Assembly: GCA_016188705.1 (NCBI GenBank) | Contig: JACPHH010000028.1 | Location: 1-64,000 of the forward strand | From: Candidatus Peregrinibacteria bacterium | GTDB taxonomy: Bacteria > Patescibacteriota > Gracilibacteria > UBA1369 > JACRIC01 | Length of the DNA stretch: 64,000 nt | Reading direction: 5' to 3' | Part shown: piece by piece, positions 45,201-53,713 of the stretch | Position numbering within the stretch: the stretch's first letter is position 1 | Layout of the letters: the number at the start of each line of letters is the position of its first letter | The notes under the pieces: generated by a model | The model's database searches: none | The model's input: only the letters and a program-made list of their open reading frames with translations | What the model was told of the DNA's origin: nothing | Position numbers and translations under genes: made by a program

Positions 45201-46275
45201 GCGCGATATTATCATTTTCATAGGCTCCCATGTCATATGAGGAACCGTAAGGACGAGTGTTGCCGACGATATCGTTTGTCACGCTTGAAGTAGTGCCTGT
45301 ATTAATGGAAGGCGAACTGGTTTGAAGTCTGAAATTTTCAGAGCCGCTTGTCGTAGAAATATACTTGGGATCGGAAGAAATATCCCCTGTTCCGGCAGAT
45401 GCGCCGCCGGAATAATTTGTGCTATTTGAAACAATATTATTATAAGTATTCGTCAAAGTAGTATTCGAACTTTTAGTAAGACCCGTAGCGTTATTCGATA
45501 TGATATTATTTGTTGCGGTAACAGTTGATGCTACAAAACTTCCAATTCCAATTCCAATTCCAGGATTACTGAAAATCGTATTATTGACAAGAGTGGCGCT
45601 CGTCGATGGATTGATCCAAATGCCGTCAGTGGTATTTCTGTAAATAACATTATTTGAAATAGTGAGTCCATCATTTATTAAGGATACATCGTCAGAGCCA
45701 ACTTGAATGCCGTCTATAGCATTGGAATAAATAAAATTTCTACGAATAGTCACATTATCGGCATTTTTCCAGAGATTTATGCCATCATTGCCATTATTTC
45801 TGATGATATTGTCTTGAATGATAATATTATTAACATTGAGAAGCTCAACGCCATGTCCAACCTGGCCGGAATCAGTAGTAATAGTAAATCCTGAAATGGT
45901 TACATCGCTGACAGTTGTATCTCCTCTCATGTCAAAAGTATTTCCTGATCCAGAAACAATAGTTGTAGTCGCTCCTGCCCCTGTAAGAGTGGCGCCGGAA
46001 GAAGGACGCAGCGGGAATGTTTCACCACTGGCCGTATTATAGGTTCCGGCGGCGACGCTAATGGTGTCTCCGCTGGCGATTTGAGTAAGTCCGAAAGTAA
46101 TGGTTTTCCAGGGAGAGCCTTGAGAGCCATTATTACCGTTGCTTCCTGTATTCACATTGACATAGTAGGTAGTGGCAGCTTGAGCAATATTGAGGAAAGG
46201 TTGAAATAGAGGCTCGCTGAAAACAAAAAATAAAATAAGAAGAATGGCAAAGGTTATTTTTTTGTTTGTTTTCAT
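42292..46275 (-). CDS. Very large membrane-anchored surface protein with beta-helix and STN-like domains
   Basis: The start is ATG 46275, giving the signal peptide MKTNKKITFAILLILFFVFS; the frame opens 34 codons earlier. Regions in order (1327 aa): a right-handed parallel beta-helix with many NNIIxxN turns (about 35-350, NosD/DUF1565-like); two Ig-like Big repeats (about 358-565); Thr/Ser-rich linker; an STN/secretin-like domain (about 712-815); a CGNGIIDSTETCDDGN...CSNIC Cys-rich unit (about 840); Thr/Ser/Glu linker; thrombospondin-3-type Ca-binding DADKDGLSD and DTDNDGYQD (about 1020-1060); two further beta domains; and a C-terminal membrane helix with a basic tail. It is probably an adhesin or S-layer-linked protein. 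Confidence 0.85.
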   Translation of the reverse strand: MKTNKKITFAILLILFFVFSEPLFQPFLNIAQAATTYYVNVNTGSNGNNGSQGSPWKTITFGLTQIASGDTISVAAGTYNTASGETFPLRPSSGATLTGAGATTTIVSGSGNTFDMRGDTTVSDVTISGFTITTDSGQVGHGVELLNVNNIIIQDNIIRNNGNDGINLWKNADNVTIRRNFIYSNAIDGIQVGSDDVSLINDGLTISNNVIYRNTTDGIWINPSTSATLVNNTIFSNPGIGIGIGSFVASTVTATNNIISNNATGLTKSSNTTLTNTYNNIVSNSTNYSGGASAGTGDISSDPKYISTTSGSENFRLQTSSPSINTGTTSSVTNDIVGNTRPYGSSYDMGAYENDNIAPSISNQSPASGATNVAQNANISFRLTDADSGLDTSQISLTVGGVSVTPTVTAVSAPNIYDVTYDPSSNFAANSLITVVVGAQDLWSTPNTASSSWSFTVINPDSSPPVISSQSPAINATSVSSTAVVTFRLTDAGTGINTSSISMQFDGLAVTPTITAITVPTIYDVSYDPPGSMSVGTHTATLVVDDTVTTANRLSTSWSFTVSSTEQTTYGGGGGGGSNSSGTSSSVETPAIDTPDQKVTIKNPQSSDTTSPESTSSSDVTPSAITTTPELTPSIEVTTAPKTTSSPEITTQETATTKKSTTEKMTENTSTSSQVTEWPSQTFDIKKFQDVIVSEEEPAREASTSFSPKKLEAAQKIYRNLDTINIKEARFTYEPLAKIVEFLKNATNIDIKVNADIADEVVSIRIKNALLPDVLNNIREKIDNVDWAINEDFILIASSDYFSNHYYKNIDFSVDEAVTLDKPWIHIILNYNPSCGNGIIDSTETCDDGNTESEDGCSNICSEEVVEGSEENSDENPSTTETTPTQQETPQESSQPSEETSTPSQETSPSPESTGGGAPASSSDSQTTSGSSTTSETNENQILIPSSETSSAEETSGINEEKNVVEQENTQSTGAGENSPQTEEMVVSSVGIETIVQAVGGGSPENKCDLYSGTTDADKDGLSDRSECLIGTDQNKIDTDNDGYQDSEEFLDYNTDPKNIKSLPKIVQTEGQSTENTSSEGELDITPPVSMIPYFTNLRNGDIIADNTPVIQGVAEPNSTVSIQLKNEEGQIFDLGTYQVTNKGKFLFEIVNGLLDGEYRIIARYSDSSQVTSKEISFIINTTLDITAPKLTRLSGKQIISGRHLTINDLRPYLMGVADYNSVVVLHWKSAIFSSSLIADSLEGTFSNISPQELEQGDHTIWAYAIRSKDNVRSPDIKIEFTIQEPSALFSPRWIVPFTIVLTATLAIATIMRQRSKPKLRLRAIKK

Positions 46276-46380
46276 ATTGTATGAATATTTAAAAATATAT
46301 TTATCAGTACATATTAACATAAAATTATATAAAAAACAACGAGATATTATGTAACCGCTCACCGTTTTTTGGATCATACG

Positions 46381-46612
46381 GGATCATACGCTTTTTCTTT
46401 TGAAAAAAAGTACATATCGCTGGGAGGCGGGGGCTCGTCGCTCGGATACTCGGCTGGATCAAAAAGGACGAAAATTCGCTAAAAATGCTATCGGCTACGC
46501 ATTTTTTAACGCTCATTTTCGCCTCTTTTTGAAAACCAAAAACCAGCCTGCGTAACTCGCTCCGAACCCACGCCTCCCAGCATATATATTCAAAGGAAAA
46601 AGCGTATGATCC
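46381..46612. repeat. Family B inverted-repeat element, complete copy (232 bp)
   Basis: The ends are a 21-bp inverted repeat with one mismatch (GGATCATACGCTTTTTCTTT..., 46381-46401, and complement 46592-46612). The GGATCATACG end is duplicated just outside (46371-46380). An inner palindrome GCTGGGAGGCG ... CGCCTCCCAGC is nested inside. It has no coding capacity. A half-length copy lies at 51154-51261 and a degraded one near 32276. Confidence 0.75.
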
Positions 46613-46625
46613 ATTTTTATCTGAA

Positions 46626-46653
46626 AAAAGCCCTCTCGCTTGAGAGGGCTTTT
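46626..46653 (-). terminator. Rho-independent terminator
   Basis: A 12-bp perfect stem, AAAAGCCCTCTC with GAGAGGGCTTTT, and a GCTT loop lie 15 bases after the stop of the 46668-50855 gene. On the minus strand the stem ends in a T run, as needed for termination. The hairpin is symmetric enough to work both ways. Confidence 0.85.
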
Positions 46654-46667
46654 GGAAAAAAAAATTG

Positions 46668-49600
46668 CTACAGGCTCATGCTAACCTGATCAGTTGGTAA
46701 ACCGCTTAATTTATATCCATTTGTCCAATCGGTAGTAGTAGTGGAATGACTGGAAGCTGATCTATCAGACCAGACAGTATTTCCGCTGACGCTTGCGGCT
46801 GCCGCGTTGGTCGCGAAGCTGGTATCGTCCTGAACACGCGTACTAATGCTGTTGTTCTGAGAATTTGTATCAATCGTAAGTGATCCTTTTACAATGTACG
46901 TTACCTTTCCACCCGCGCCAATCGTATCAGGGGTTGAAAGTTTAAACGCAGCCATATTATTGCTCACGGAAGCTGTCGCGAGCACCGTAGATTGATCGTT
47001 GTAATCATAAAGTGAAAGTGTGCCAGGCGTAATGGAAGAACCTGCTACCTGAAGAGTTACTTTATAGAGATCTACCGATCCATTCGAATCAGCCGTTACA
47101 TCGAAACAGTAGATGTTATTCGTGCCGCTGACAGGCTTTGTTGAATTCGTAGGACAGCCTGAGGAAGTGGAGTTCGTGGCAAACGTAGGAACAGTCTTAT
47201 AGAGCGCGACATGATTGTTGTTACTGACATCGGCATCACTGGAAGTCACGTTATCGACTATAGAATAACCTGACGACTGCCCTATTGCCTCAAATTCATC
47301 CGTCGCGTCCGTCGCGTCAAAATCAATGCGAATTCTGTCTCCGCTGAGAGTTGCTCCGCTTTCGATAGTATCCGTGTCCATATAGACGGAGAACTCTACA
47401 GTTTTATCTTTTGGCGCATAGAAGGAAAGACCTGTGAAATTTGCCAACTTCGTAGTAGTGCCAGTGAGAAGAACTTTTGGACTTGTGACGGTTATTCCAT
47501 TTTTATCAGGATACTTAAAGTAGACATATTCAACATCGTTTGTTGAAGCTTGTGAAAGATTGATGGCTTGAAGATTCAGCTTCGTGATCATGAAATCTTC
47601 ATCTGTCGCCGTAGCTTTGAATTTCGATACAAGAACACCATTGACTCCTGCAATGATTTTTGAATCAGTTACCACATTGTCGGCATTGGCAATCGAAAGA
47701 GTGCCGGCCGAAGTGACTGTAATAACTCTTGACGGCGTAGCTCCTCCATTTGGACTGCCAGGAGTTACCGTGATGGAACTTCCATCATCCGCTTTTTGAG
47801 CCGTTACTGAGCTTAGGTCAAATGAAAATCTATCATTCGTGTTGTTTTGTGGAGAGGTAGTCGAAATTTGAACTCGTACTTCCAATTTTTCAATGATTCC
47901 AGCCTTTAAAGTCCAAGTCAATCCTGAGAATGTTACAGAACCAGTATTTGATACATTCTTTGAAACTGAAGAAATTTTGTTTCCGCTTCCGTCGTAAATA
48001 TCAACAAATTGAACGGTATCTTTTAAATATTTACCATTATCACTGCCGGCAGATCCATACGTTCCATCGCCATTTTCATCGAAGTAACCCTGAAGTACCA
48101 CGTCGGTAACGAGTACATCTGCGGCTGTTCCGGCCGTGAAGGTGAATCCTACCGCTGGTACATTCGAGGAGCCTTTGACGAAGGTGTCAGAAACAGGACT
48201 GGACGCAAGGCCAATCGTAAGCGTAGGCATTTTAATCGTCATATTATTGCCCTGAATAGCGCTGGAAGGAACGATATTGGTGATATAATGACCATTTGTA
48301 TCTGAAATGCCATCCGTTGTACTGACTGGATTAAGTGTTACATAGATTGATTCGCCGCTGAGAGCTGATTGATTGGCAATATCCATGGTAACAACGAGAT
48401 TTTTCGATTTTCCTGCCGCAAGTGGCCAGCTATCCGTAAAGGTCAGTGTTTGACTAATATCATATCCTGTACCCACGGAAGTGGTTGAAGTTAATTCTTT
48501 GGGTCCCATCAGCCAAGCGCCACTATCGGCATCAATAATTTTGATATCGCTAAAATTGGCAACCATAGAAGAACTATTCCAAAGATTAGCGGCCGGCGTT
48601 GATGTATTGGCCGAAGCCGCGGTAATCGTAAGCGTGAGTTTTTGCACTTCGATATTTGTTTGAGTTGAAAGATTCAATTTTAAAAATGGAACATCCTTTC
48701 CATTTAGAGCCACGTCCGTAGCAACTGGACCATTGAAGGCAATAGTTACCTGTCCTCCTTCAATAATGGAATTGGATGAGTCGGGTACGCTGCCATCTCC
48801 ATCAGAGTCGGTCGTCTGGTCGCCGTCATAATCATTTCGATTAACCTGCGCTCCATATCCGTAAACGGTACCAATGGCAACGAGATCGGTATCTTCTTCC
48901 ATAAAGATTTGAATGGTATCATTTGGATCAGCTTTAGCGCTCACGTCAGCGTAAACATAAAAAATGCGGTTATCACCTTTTTTAATTTCAAAAGGCGTCG
49001 CAAGTGAAAAGGTCATAATATCATCTTCATTGACCATGTCATCCGTCGCGAGTTCAGTTGTGCTTTGATAGAGTTTAAAATTTGAAAGGTCGGCGCTTGC
49101 CGATACATTTCCTTTCACTGCTAATGCTATTTTCTGAACACTCATATCTTCATTTGCGGCCGTGAGTTGGAATTCAGCAATTTTTACATTCATTTGTCCA
49201 ACGTGTGGATTGGGGATTGAACCATTTTTTGCAATCTTAATGCTGCCGACGGTTGATGCACTGATTCGCATATATTCACCAATAACAGTGCCATTAAAAT
49301 TTATATTTTTCGCGCTGGAATTAATTTTATCAGCTCCCGCGAGTTCAAACGCATTTTCATTTCCCGTGGCGGCCACGGCAGAGATATCAGCTTTTAGCGT
49401 AAGTTCAAAAGTTTCCCCAGCAGGAACCGTTACATCAATATTATTAAAGGAAACTTCATTAGTATCTGTGTTGATCAAATGACCGGAAGTAAGGCGTTCA
49501 TCTCCATTATAAAGATAAACATTATTAAAATCCCATGCGGATCCAACTCCTATTCTATGAAACGTCATGCCATTTATTTCAACATTTTCCGAACCGGTAT

Positions 49601-50855
49601 TTTTCAAATCTACCGCAAGAAATGGCACAGCCGTTGCTCCTTTGGGGACAGCAGAACTTTTTGGGCTATCTGGACTGAGTGAAACAATGAGTTCATCCCG
49701 CGATCCATAAAAATTAACACGCATCACATTGCTATAAACATATTGACCTGTTCGCTGTTTTTTATATTTGAGAATGAAATAATACGTCGATTGGCCGGAA
49801 AGGTCTTCGGCGACATAGGTGATATCACTGCATCCTGGACAGCTCGTAACGGTTCCTGAAAGAGTTGACCACTGTGAAACATCATCGAGGTATTGATCTT
49901 CCAAATATCCGACGGAATACTCAATGCCCTTCGATGTCTGCGATGTTGCGTAAAAGGCGGTTTGGTAAGGATCAGCGGCATCAAGATCGGTCTTAAAATA
50001 TTTTACCTCGCCTTCAATATAGTCGCCGCGTTTGGGAGCGGTCCATTCTAACAATAAGGGATTCTTGCTATTGCTTTGAGTTTCATCGGAAAGGTAAAGG
50101 TTGTCAATAATCGTCGTGGTATCTTTTTTAAAAACTACATTGGTTTGCGTCGTATTATTGTTTTCATCCAGTTCGTGGATGGTATTAGTGGCATCCACTG
50201 TGACTGTAAAAACATGAGGGTTATTCGAAAGTTTTAAAGCTCGTTCTTCATAAGGAAGAAAATCTGAATGATAAACGTATTCTCCTCCTGAAGGAATTTT
50301 TTCAGCGGAAGATTGGAATTCATATTCAAAACCCCAATTTTTTTGATCAAAAATTGTCAGAGTAAATGGTGTTTTACTTGGATCAACGGCACCTTTTCCA
50401 TTATTTTTTATCGTAACATCAAAAGAGACTGGATCCGTTACTTTAGGTTCACTGCTTGGAGTAACTATAATATTTGAAACAGTAAGATCGGGAATGGCAG
50501 TCAGCGCAATATTGTAAGTTGTATTGCCATAAACATTAAATTCAGCGTACAGAGTCTCATAACCATCTTTTTCCACGCGAAGTTTTTGATGCGTGTCCGT
50601 GGCGGGAATTTGAAGCGTGTATCGACCTGTTTCGCTGCTCACGGCTTGTTTTCCGCTTGTTTCACTTAAAATAACCACCTGTGAAAGTGGCGCGCGAGTA
50701 GATGATTCAGTTACCGTTCCTCGAATGAAGTAAAACGATGCCATTTTTGAAACCGCCACGCTTGCATATGCCGTTTGGCTTAAAAGCAAGGAAAAAAGGA
50801 GAAAGGATGAAAATATTTTTCGAGTCATGCGAGCCATAAAGGATGTTCGAACCAT
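46668..50855 (-). CDS. Giant secreted beta-domain protein (S-layer-like, 1395 aa)
   Basis: A signal peptide (MTRKIFSSFLLFSLLLSQTA, from the Met at residue 10; residues 1 and 7 are other starts) ends near AYA-SVAV. After it come a carboxypeptidase-regulatory-like domain (about 43-115, FIRGTVTESSTRAPLSQVVI and YTLQIP), a CARDB-type domain (about 125-245, TVTVDATNTIHELDENNNTT), an Fn3-like segment, then five or more repeats of about 140-160 residues. Each repeat has a 'VPFLAVDLKNTGSENVEING' / 'vLKFtatA' start and a 'D.sgasgd.i.v.l' end. There is a Ca-type DGDQTTDSDGDGS loop (about 680). No membrane helix is at the C-terminus. A strong terminator follows. It is a likely major surface-layer protein. 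Confidence 0.8.
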   Translation of the reverse strand: MVRTSFMARMTRKIFSSFLLFSLLLSQTAYASVAVSKMASFYFIRGTVTESSTRAPLSQVVILSETSGKQAVSSETGRYTLQIPATDTHQKLRVEKDGYETLYAEFNVYGNTTYNIALTAIPDLTVSNIIVTPSSEPKVTDPVSFDVTIKNNGKGAVDPSKTPFTLTIFDQKNWGFEYEFQSSAEKIPSGGEYVYHSDFLPYEERALKLSNNPHVFTVTVDATNTIHELDENNNTTQTNVVFKKDTTTIIDNLYLSDETQSNSKNPLLLEWTAPKRGDYIEGEVKYFKTDLDAADPYQTAFYATSQTSKGIEYSVGYLEDQYLDDVSQWSTLSGTVTSCPGCSDITYVAEDLSGQSTYYFILKYKKQRTGQYVYSNVMRVNFYGSRDELIVSLSPDSPKSSAVPKGATAVPFLAVDLKNTGSENVEINGMTFHRIGVGSAWDFNNVYLYNGDERLTSGHLINTDTNEVSFNNIDVTVPAGETFELTLKADISAVAATGNENAFELAGADKINSSAKNINFNGTVIGEYMRISASTVGSIKIAKNGSIPNPHVGQMNVKIAEFQLTAANEDMSVQKIALAVKGNVSASADLSNFKLYQSTTELATDDMVNEDDIMTFSLATPFEIKKGDNRIFYVYADVSAKADPNDTIQIFMEEDTDLVAIGTVYGYGAQVNRNDYDGDQTTDSDGDGSVPDSSNSIIEGGQVTIAFNGPVATDVALNGKDVPFLKLNLSTQTNIEVQKLTLTITAASANTSTPAANLWNSSSMVANFSDIKIIDADSGAWLMGPKELTSTTSVGTGYDISQTLTFTDSWPLAAGKSKNLVVTMDIANQSALSGESIYVTLNPVSTTDGISDTNGHYITNIVPSSAIQGNNMTIKMPTLTIGLASSPVSDTFVKGSSNVPAVGFTFTAGTAADVLVTDVVLQGYFDENGDGTYGSAGSDNGKYLKDTVQFVDIYDGSGNKISSVSKNVSNTGSVTFSGLTWTLKAGIIEKLEVRVQISTTSPQNNTNDRFSFDLSSVTAQKADDGSSITVTPGSPNGGATPSRVITVTSAGTLSIANADNVVTDSKIIAGVNGVLVSKFKATATDEDFMITKLNLQAINLSQASTNDVEYVYFKYPDKNGITVTSPKVLLTGTTTKLANFTGLSFYAPKDKTVEFSVYMDTDTIESGATLSGDRIRIDFDATDATDEFEAIGQSSGYSIVDNVTSSDADVSNNNHVALYKTVPTFATNSTSSGCPTNSTKPVSGTNNIYCFDVTADSNGSVDLYKVTLQVAGSSITPGTLSLYDYNDQSTVLATASVSNNMAAFKLSTPDTIGAGGKVTYIVKGSLTIDTNSQNNSISTRVQDDTSFATNAAAASVSGNTVWSDRSASSHSTTTTDWTNGYKLSGLPTDQVSMSL

Positions 50856-51130
50856 GGAAGATGAGTTAAAAATTGTATAAGTCCTCTGTAAAACATAATT
50901 TCATTATGAAATTTACAGGAGAAAGTAGATTCTCAAAGGACTTTATATATAAAAATAGAGAAAAATAAAATGATCTTCGCTTAAAATTATCCTCGCTTAT
51001 TTGATAACGCATATCCGCATAATTTGCATAGCATAGTATGGATAGTTTGATGGAAAGATAAAAAAGGACTGAGGAATGAATCCTAACATAAACGCCATGA
51101 AATAAACAAGAAAAAGATAGAAAATTGTAT

Positions 51131-51145
51131 GTGAACACTGCCTAG
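51131..51145 (+). repeat. Family C short repeat
   Basis: The motif GTGAACACTGCCTAG lies at the left border of the gap that also holds a family B copy. It is preceded by AGAAAATTGTAT, as at 60784. The gap 50856-51344 holds no other supported feature apart from the family B copy. Confidence 0.6.
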
Positions 51146-51153
51146 TAACTGCC

Positions 51154-51261
51154 GGATCATACGCAAATTTTCGTCCTTTTTGATCCAGCCGAGTATCCGA
51201 GCGACGAGCCCCCGCCTTCCAGCGATATGTACTTTTTTTCAAAGGAAAAAGCGTATGATCC
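51154..51261. mobile_element. Family B element, half-length copy with 8-bp target duplication
   Basis: The element equals the left half of the 46381-46612 copy in reverse orientation. It runs from GGATCATACGC to GCGTATGATCC (11-bp perfect ends). It is flanked directly on both sides by TAACTGCC (51146-51153 and 51262-51269), an apparent 8-bp target-site duplication, as left by cut-and-paste transposition. No transposase is encoded, so it would depend on an enzyme from elsewhere. Confidence 0.65.
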
Positions 51262-51344
51262 TAACTGCCTGCCATTTTTTATACCGTTTGATTCTTTAGT
51301 CGCGGGAGGTTACAATAAAATCTCAATAAAAAAAACATTACTCT

Positions 51345-52610
51345 ATGCCAAAATTTCTCATCGACGGCGGAAAAAAACTCAATGGCGAAATACATGTTTC
51401 AGGCTCAAAAAATGCCACGCTTCCAATACTCGCGGCCTGCCTTTTGACTGACGAACCCTGCACTCTCAAAAATGTACCCGATATTGCCGATGTTCATAGC
51501 ATGATTCACCTTTTAAAAGGACTCGGCGTGAAAGTGCGTTTTCAAAATAATACAGTGCTTATTCACGCGGAAAAAGTGAAAAAAACAGCTATTGATGACC
51601 CCTTAGTAGGAAAATTTCGAGCTTCCATTCTTCTTCTTGGACCACTTTTGCGACGGCTTGGAGATGTTCGACTGAACTTTCCCGGCGGTTGCGTTCTTGG
51701 AAAACGTTCCATTTATGCCCACCTTCATGCGCTTCAGGAATTAGGTGGAAAAATTGAGGGAAAAAGCACGCATATTCATCTTCGCGGTAATCATTTACAA
51801 GGAAAAAATTTTGTTATGTCGGAAATAAGCGTTACCGCGACGGAAAACGCCATTATGGCGGCGGTATTAGCCGAAGGGATGACAATTATACGGCTTGCTG
51901 CAGCCGAACCGCATGTTCAAGATCTCTGTCTTTTTCTTAATAAAATGGGGGCTCGTATTAAAGGAATTGGAACCCACGCGCTTATTATACACGGGGTAAA
52001 AAAACTGAAGGGAACGGGATACAAAATTACTTCAGATTATCTCGAAGTCGGAACACTTGCCCTCGCGGCGGCTCTCACGAAAGGAACCGTGACTATAAAA
52101 GGCATAGAATCCCATCATTTGGACTCGTTTTGGAATAAACTTGAGGAAGTTGGGGCAAAATTTGAGCTCAAGACAAACGAAGTCACCATATATCCCACGG
52201 ACCATTTTATGGCCGTTGAAAAGCTGAGGACAGCGGTATATCCGAGTTTTGCCACTGACTTGCAGGCGCCATTTTCAGTGCTTTTGACGCAAGCGGACGG
52301 AGAGAGTTTTATTTTTGAAACTCTGTTTGAAGGCCGACTGAATTATTTGTTTGAACTTGAAAAAATGGGAGCAAAACTGGCAATAATAAATCCTCATCAG
52401 GCCCGTATTCATGGTCCGACGGCGCTCAAAGCCGTGCCTGTGGCAAGCTGTGATATTCGAGCCGGCACCGCCATGGTACTCGCGGCGCTTATTGCCAAAG
52501 GCACGACCGAAATCAGCAATATTTATTACATTGATCGAGGCTACGAAAATCTTGATAAAAAATTGCGGAGTTTGGGCGCTTCGATTCAGCGCTCAGAGGA
52601 AAAATTGTGA
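51345..52610 (+). CDS. murA: UDP-N-acetylglucosamine 1-carboxyvinyltransferase MurA
   Basis: MurA starts peptidoglycan synthesis by adding enolpyruvate to UDP-GlcNAc. The 421 residues have the inside-out alpha/beta barrel pattern: IDGGKKLNGEIHVSGSKNATLPILAA, the loop NFPGGCVLGKR with the active Cys (about 120, target of fosfomycin in other species), TSDYLEVGTLALAAALT, FATDLQAPFSVLLTQADG, and the ending IRAGTAMVLAALIAKGTTEI. It lies alone after the repeat-filled gap. Confidence 0.97.
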   Translation: MPKFLIDGGKKLNGEIHVSGSKNATLPILAACLLTDEPCTLKNVPDIADVHSMIHLLKGLGVKVRFQNNTVLIHAEKVKKTAIDDPLVGKFRASILLLGPLLRRLGDVRLNFPGGCVLGKRSIYAHLHALQELGGKIEGKSTHIHLRGNHLQGKNFVMSEISVTATENAIMAAVLAEGMTIIRLAAAEPHVQDLCLFLNKMGARIKGIGTHALIIHGVKKLKGTGYKITSDYLEVGTLALAAALTKGTVTIKGIESHHLDSFWNKLEEVGAKFELKTNEVTIYPTDHFMAVEKLRTAVYPSFATDLQAPFSVLLTQADGESFIFETLFEGRLNYLFELEKMGAKLAIINPHQARIHGPTALKAVPVASCDIRAGTAMVLAALIAKGTTEISNIYYIDRGYENLDKKLRSLGASIQRSEEKL

Positions 52611-52621
52611 AATCGTCTCCG

Positions 52622-53533
52622 CTACAAAAATGGAGGAGACGTGATCATTATGCGATTTCCTTTTTCAAGAGTAAAAAGGCATCCATTATCGGTGAGCGTG
52701 ACTTTAATTCGACCTTGAATATCATTGCGAAAAATTTCAATAGCACGATCGGAAAAGCGTTGTAAGATTTTTTTATGAGGGTGGCCATAATTGTTGTTTT
52801 GCCCTGATTGTATAACAACATAGCGGGGTTGAATCGCGTCGATAAAGGCTTCGGAATTACTCGTGGAACTCCCATGGTGTCCTGCTTTCATGAGGATTGA
52901 GGAGAGAGTAAATCCTTTTTTGAGTATTTGCGATTCTATTTTTTCCTGAGCATCGCCGGTAAGAAGCACGGAAACCTTGTCTGAAACGAATCGCAGCACA
53001 ATGGAGCTACTGTTGATATCACTGACATGCTTGCCGGTCAGTGGAGAAAAAGGATAGAGAATGTCCAAGTACATGCCATTTCCTAGAAAAAAATCTTCAT
53101 CATTTCTTGCGATGAAAACAGGAATATTTTTTAATGTAAGATTTTGAAGAAAAGTGGTATAAAATTCGCTTTCGTAAGCGACACCTGTGAAAAGAACGCC
53201 TTTGACTTCGTAGCGTTCGAGAACAGCTAAAAGCCCTCGTACATGATCGGCATGGGGATGAGTAAGAATCATGAAGTCGATGGTTCGATCAAAAAAAGGA
53301 AGGACCTCGCCAAGAGAAGTAATTTCATCGGTCTCAGAAGGTCCTCCGTCTATAAGAATATTTTGAAAGAGCGGAGTGCGGATAAGAATGCTGTCGCCCT
53401 GGCCAATATCGAAAAAAATAATTTCCGGATCGCTGTTCGGAAGACGACTAAGAAACAGCGAAAGAAGAAAAATAACGGTTAAAATCGTTCCGTAGGTCCA
53501 AAACCAAAAACGTGAAAAGGATATTGCGTTCAT
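52622..53533 (-). CDS. ComEC/Rec2-like metallo-beta-lactamase-fold protein
   Basis: A single N-terminal membrane helix (about 10-30) is followed by a metallo-beta-lactamase domain like the C-terminal part of ComEC: IIFFDIGQGDSILIRTP, LIDGGPSETD, THPHADHVRGLLAVLERY, LLTGDAQEKIE and LMKAGHHGSSTSNSEAFI. The channel-forming helices of full ComEC are missing, so it is the nuclease-like part alone. The Met at 53533 is taken as start because the six codons before it are polar. It converges on murA. Confidence 0.87.
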   Translation of the reverse strand: MNAISFSRFWFWTYGTILTVIFLLSLFLSRLPNSDPEIIFFDIGQGDSILIRTPLFQNILIDGGPSETDEITSLGEVLPFFDRTIDFMILTHPHADHVRGLLAVLERYEVKGVLFTGVAYESEFYTTFLQNLTLKNIPVFIARNDEDFFLGNGMYLDILYPFSPLTGKHVSDINSSSIVLRFVSDKVSVLLTGDAQEKIESQILKKGFTLSSILMKAGHHGSSTSNSEAFIDAIQPRYVVIQSGQNNNYGHPHKKILQRFSDRAIEIFRNDIQGRIKVTLTDNGCLFTLEKGNRIMITSPPFL

Positions 53534-53621
53534 AGAAAAATCTTCCCTCAAAACATACAGAAGAAAGTTAAAATTTTTCTAAAGCAGAAATAAAATAGAC
53601 TCACTGCGCAGTGAGTTTAAT

Positions 53622-53675
53622 AGCTTTAAGAAAAACGTGATTTCGTTACGAAGTCACGTTTTTCAGAGGCTCTTT
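53622..53675. repeat. Family A hairpin remnant
   Basis: The palindrome TTAAGAAAAACGTGATTTCG, then TTACGAAGTCACGTTTTTCA and GAGGCTCTTTAA keeps the outer ends and the TTTCGTTACGAA box of family A, but has lost the interior stems. It lies between two minus-strand genes and could also act as a terminator. Confidence 0.5.
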
Positions 53676-53713
53676 AAGTTATCCATCTGTTTATTGTCGT
53701 AATTAAAGAAAAA

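Noticed and set aside
46371-46612. Family B element as an insertion sequence
   Set aside because: It encodes no transposase in any frame; it can only be a non-autonomous element.
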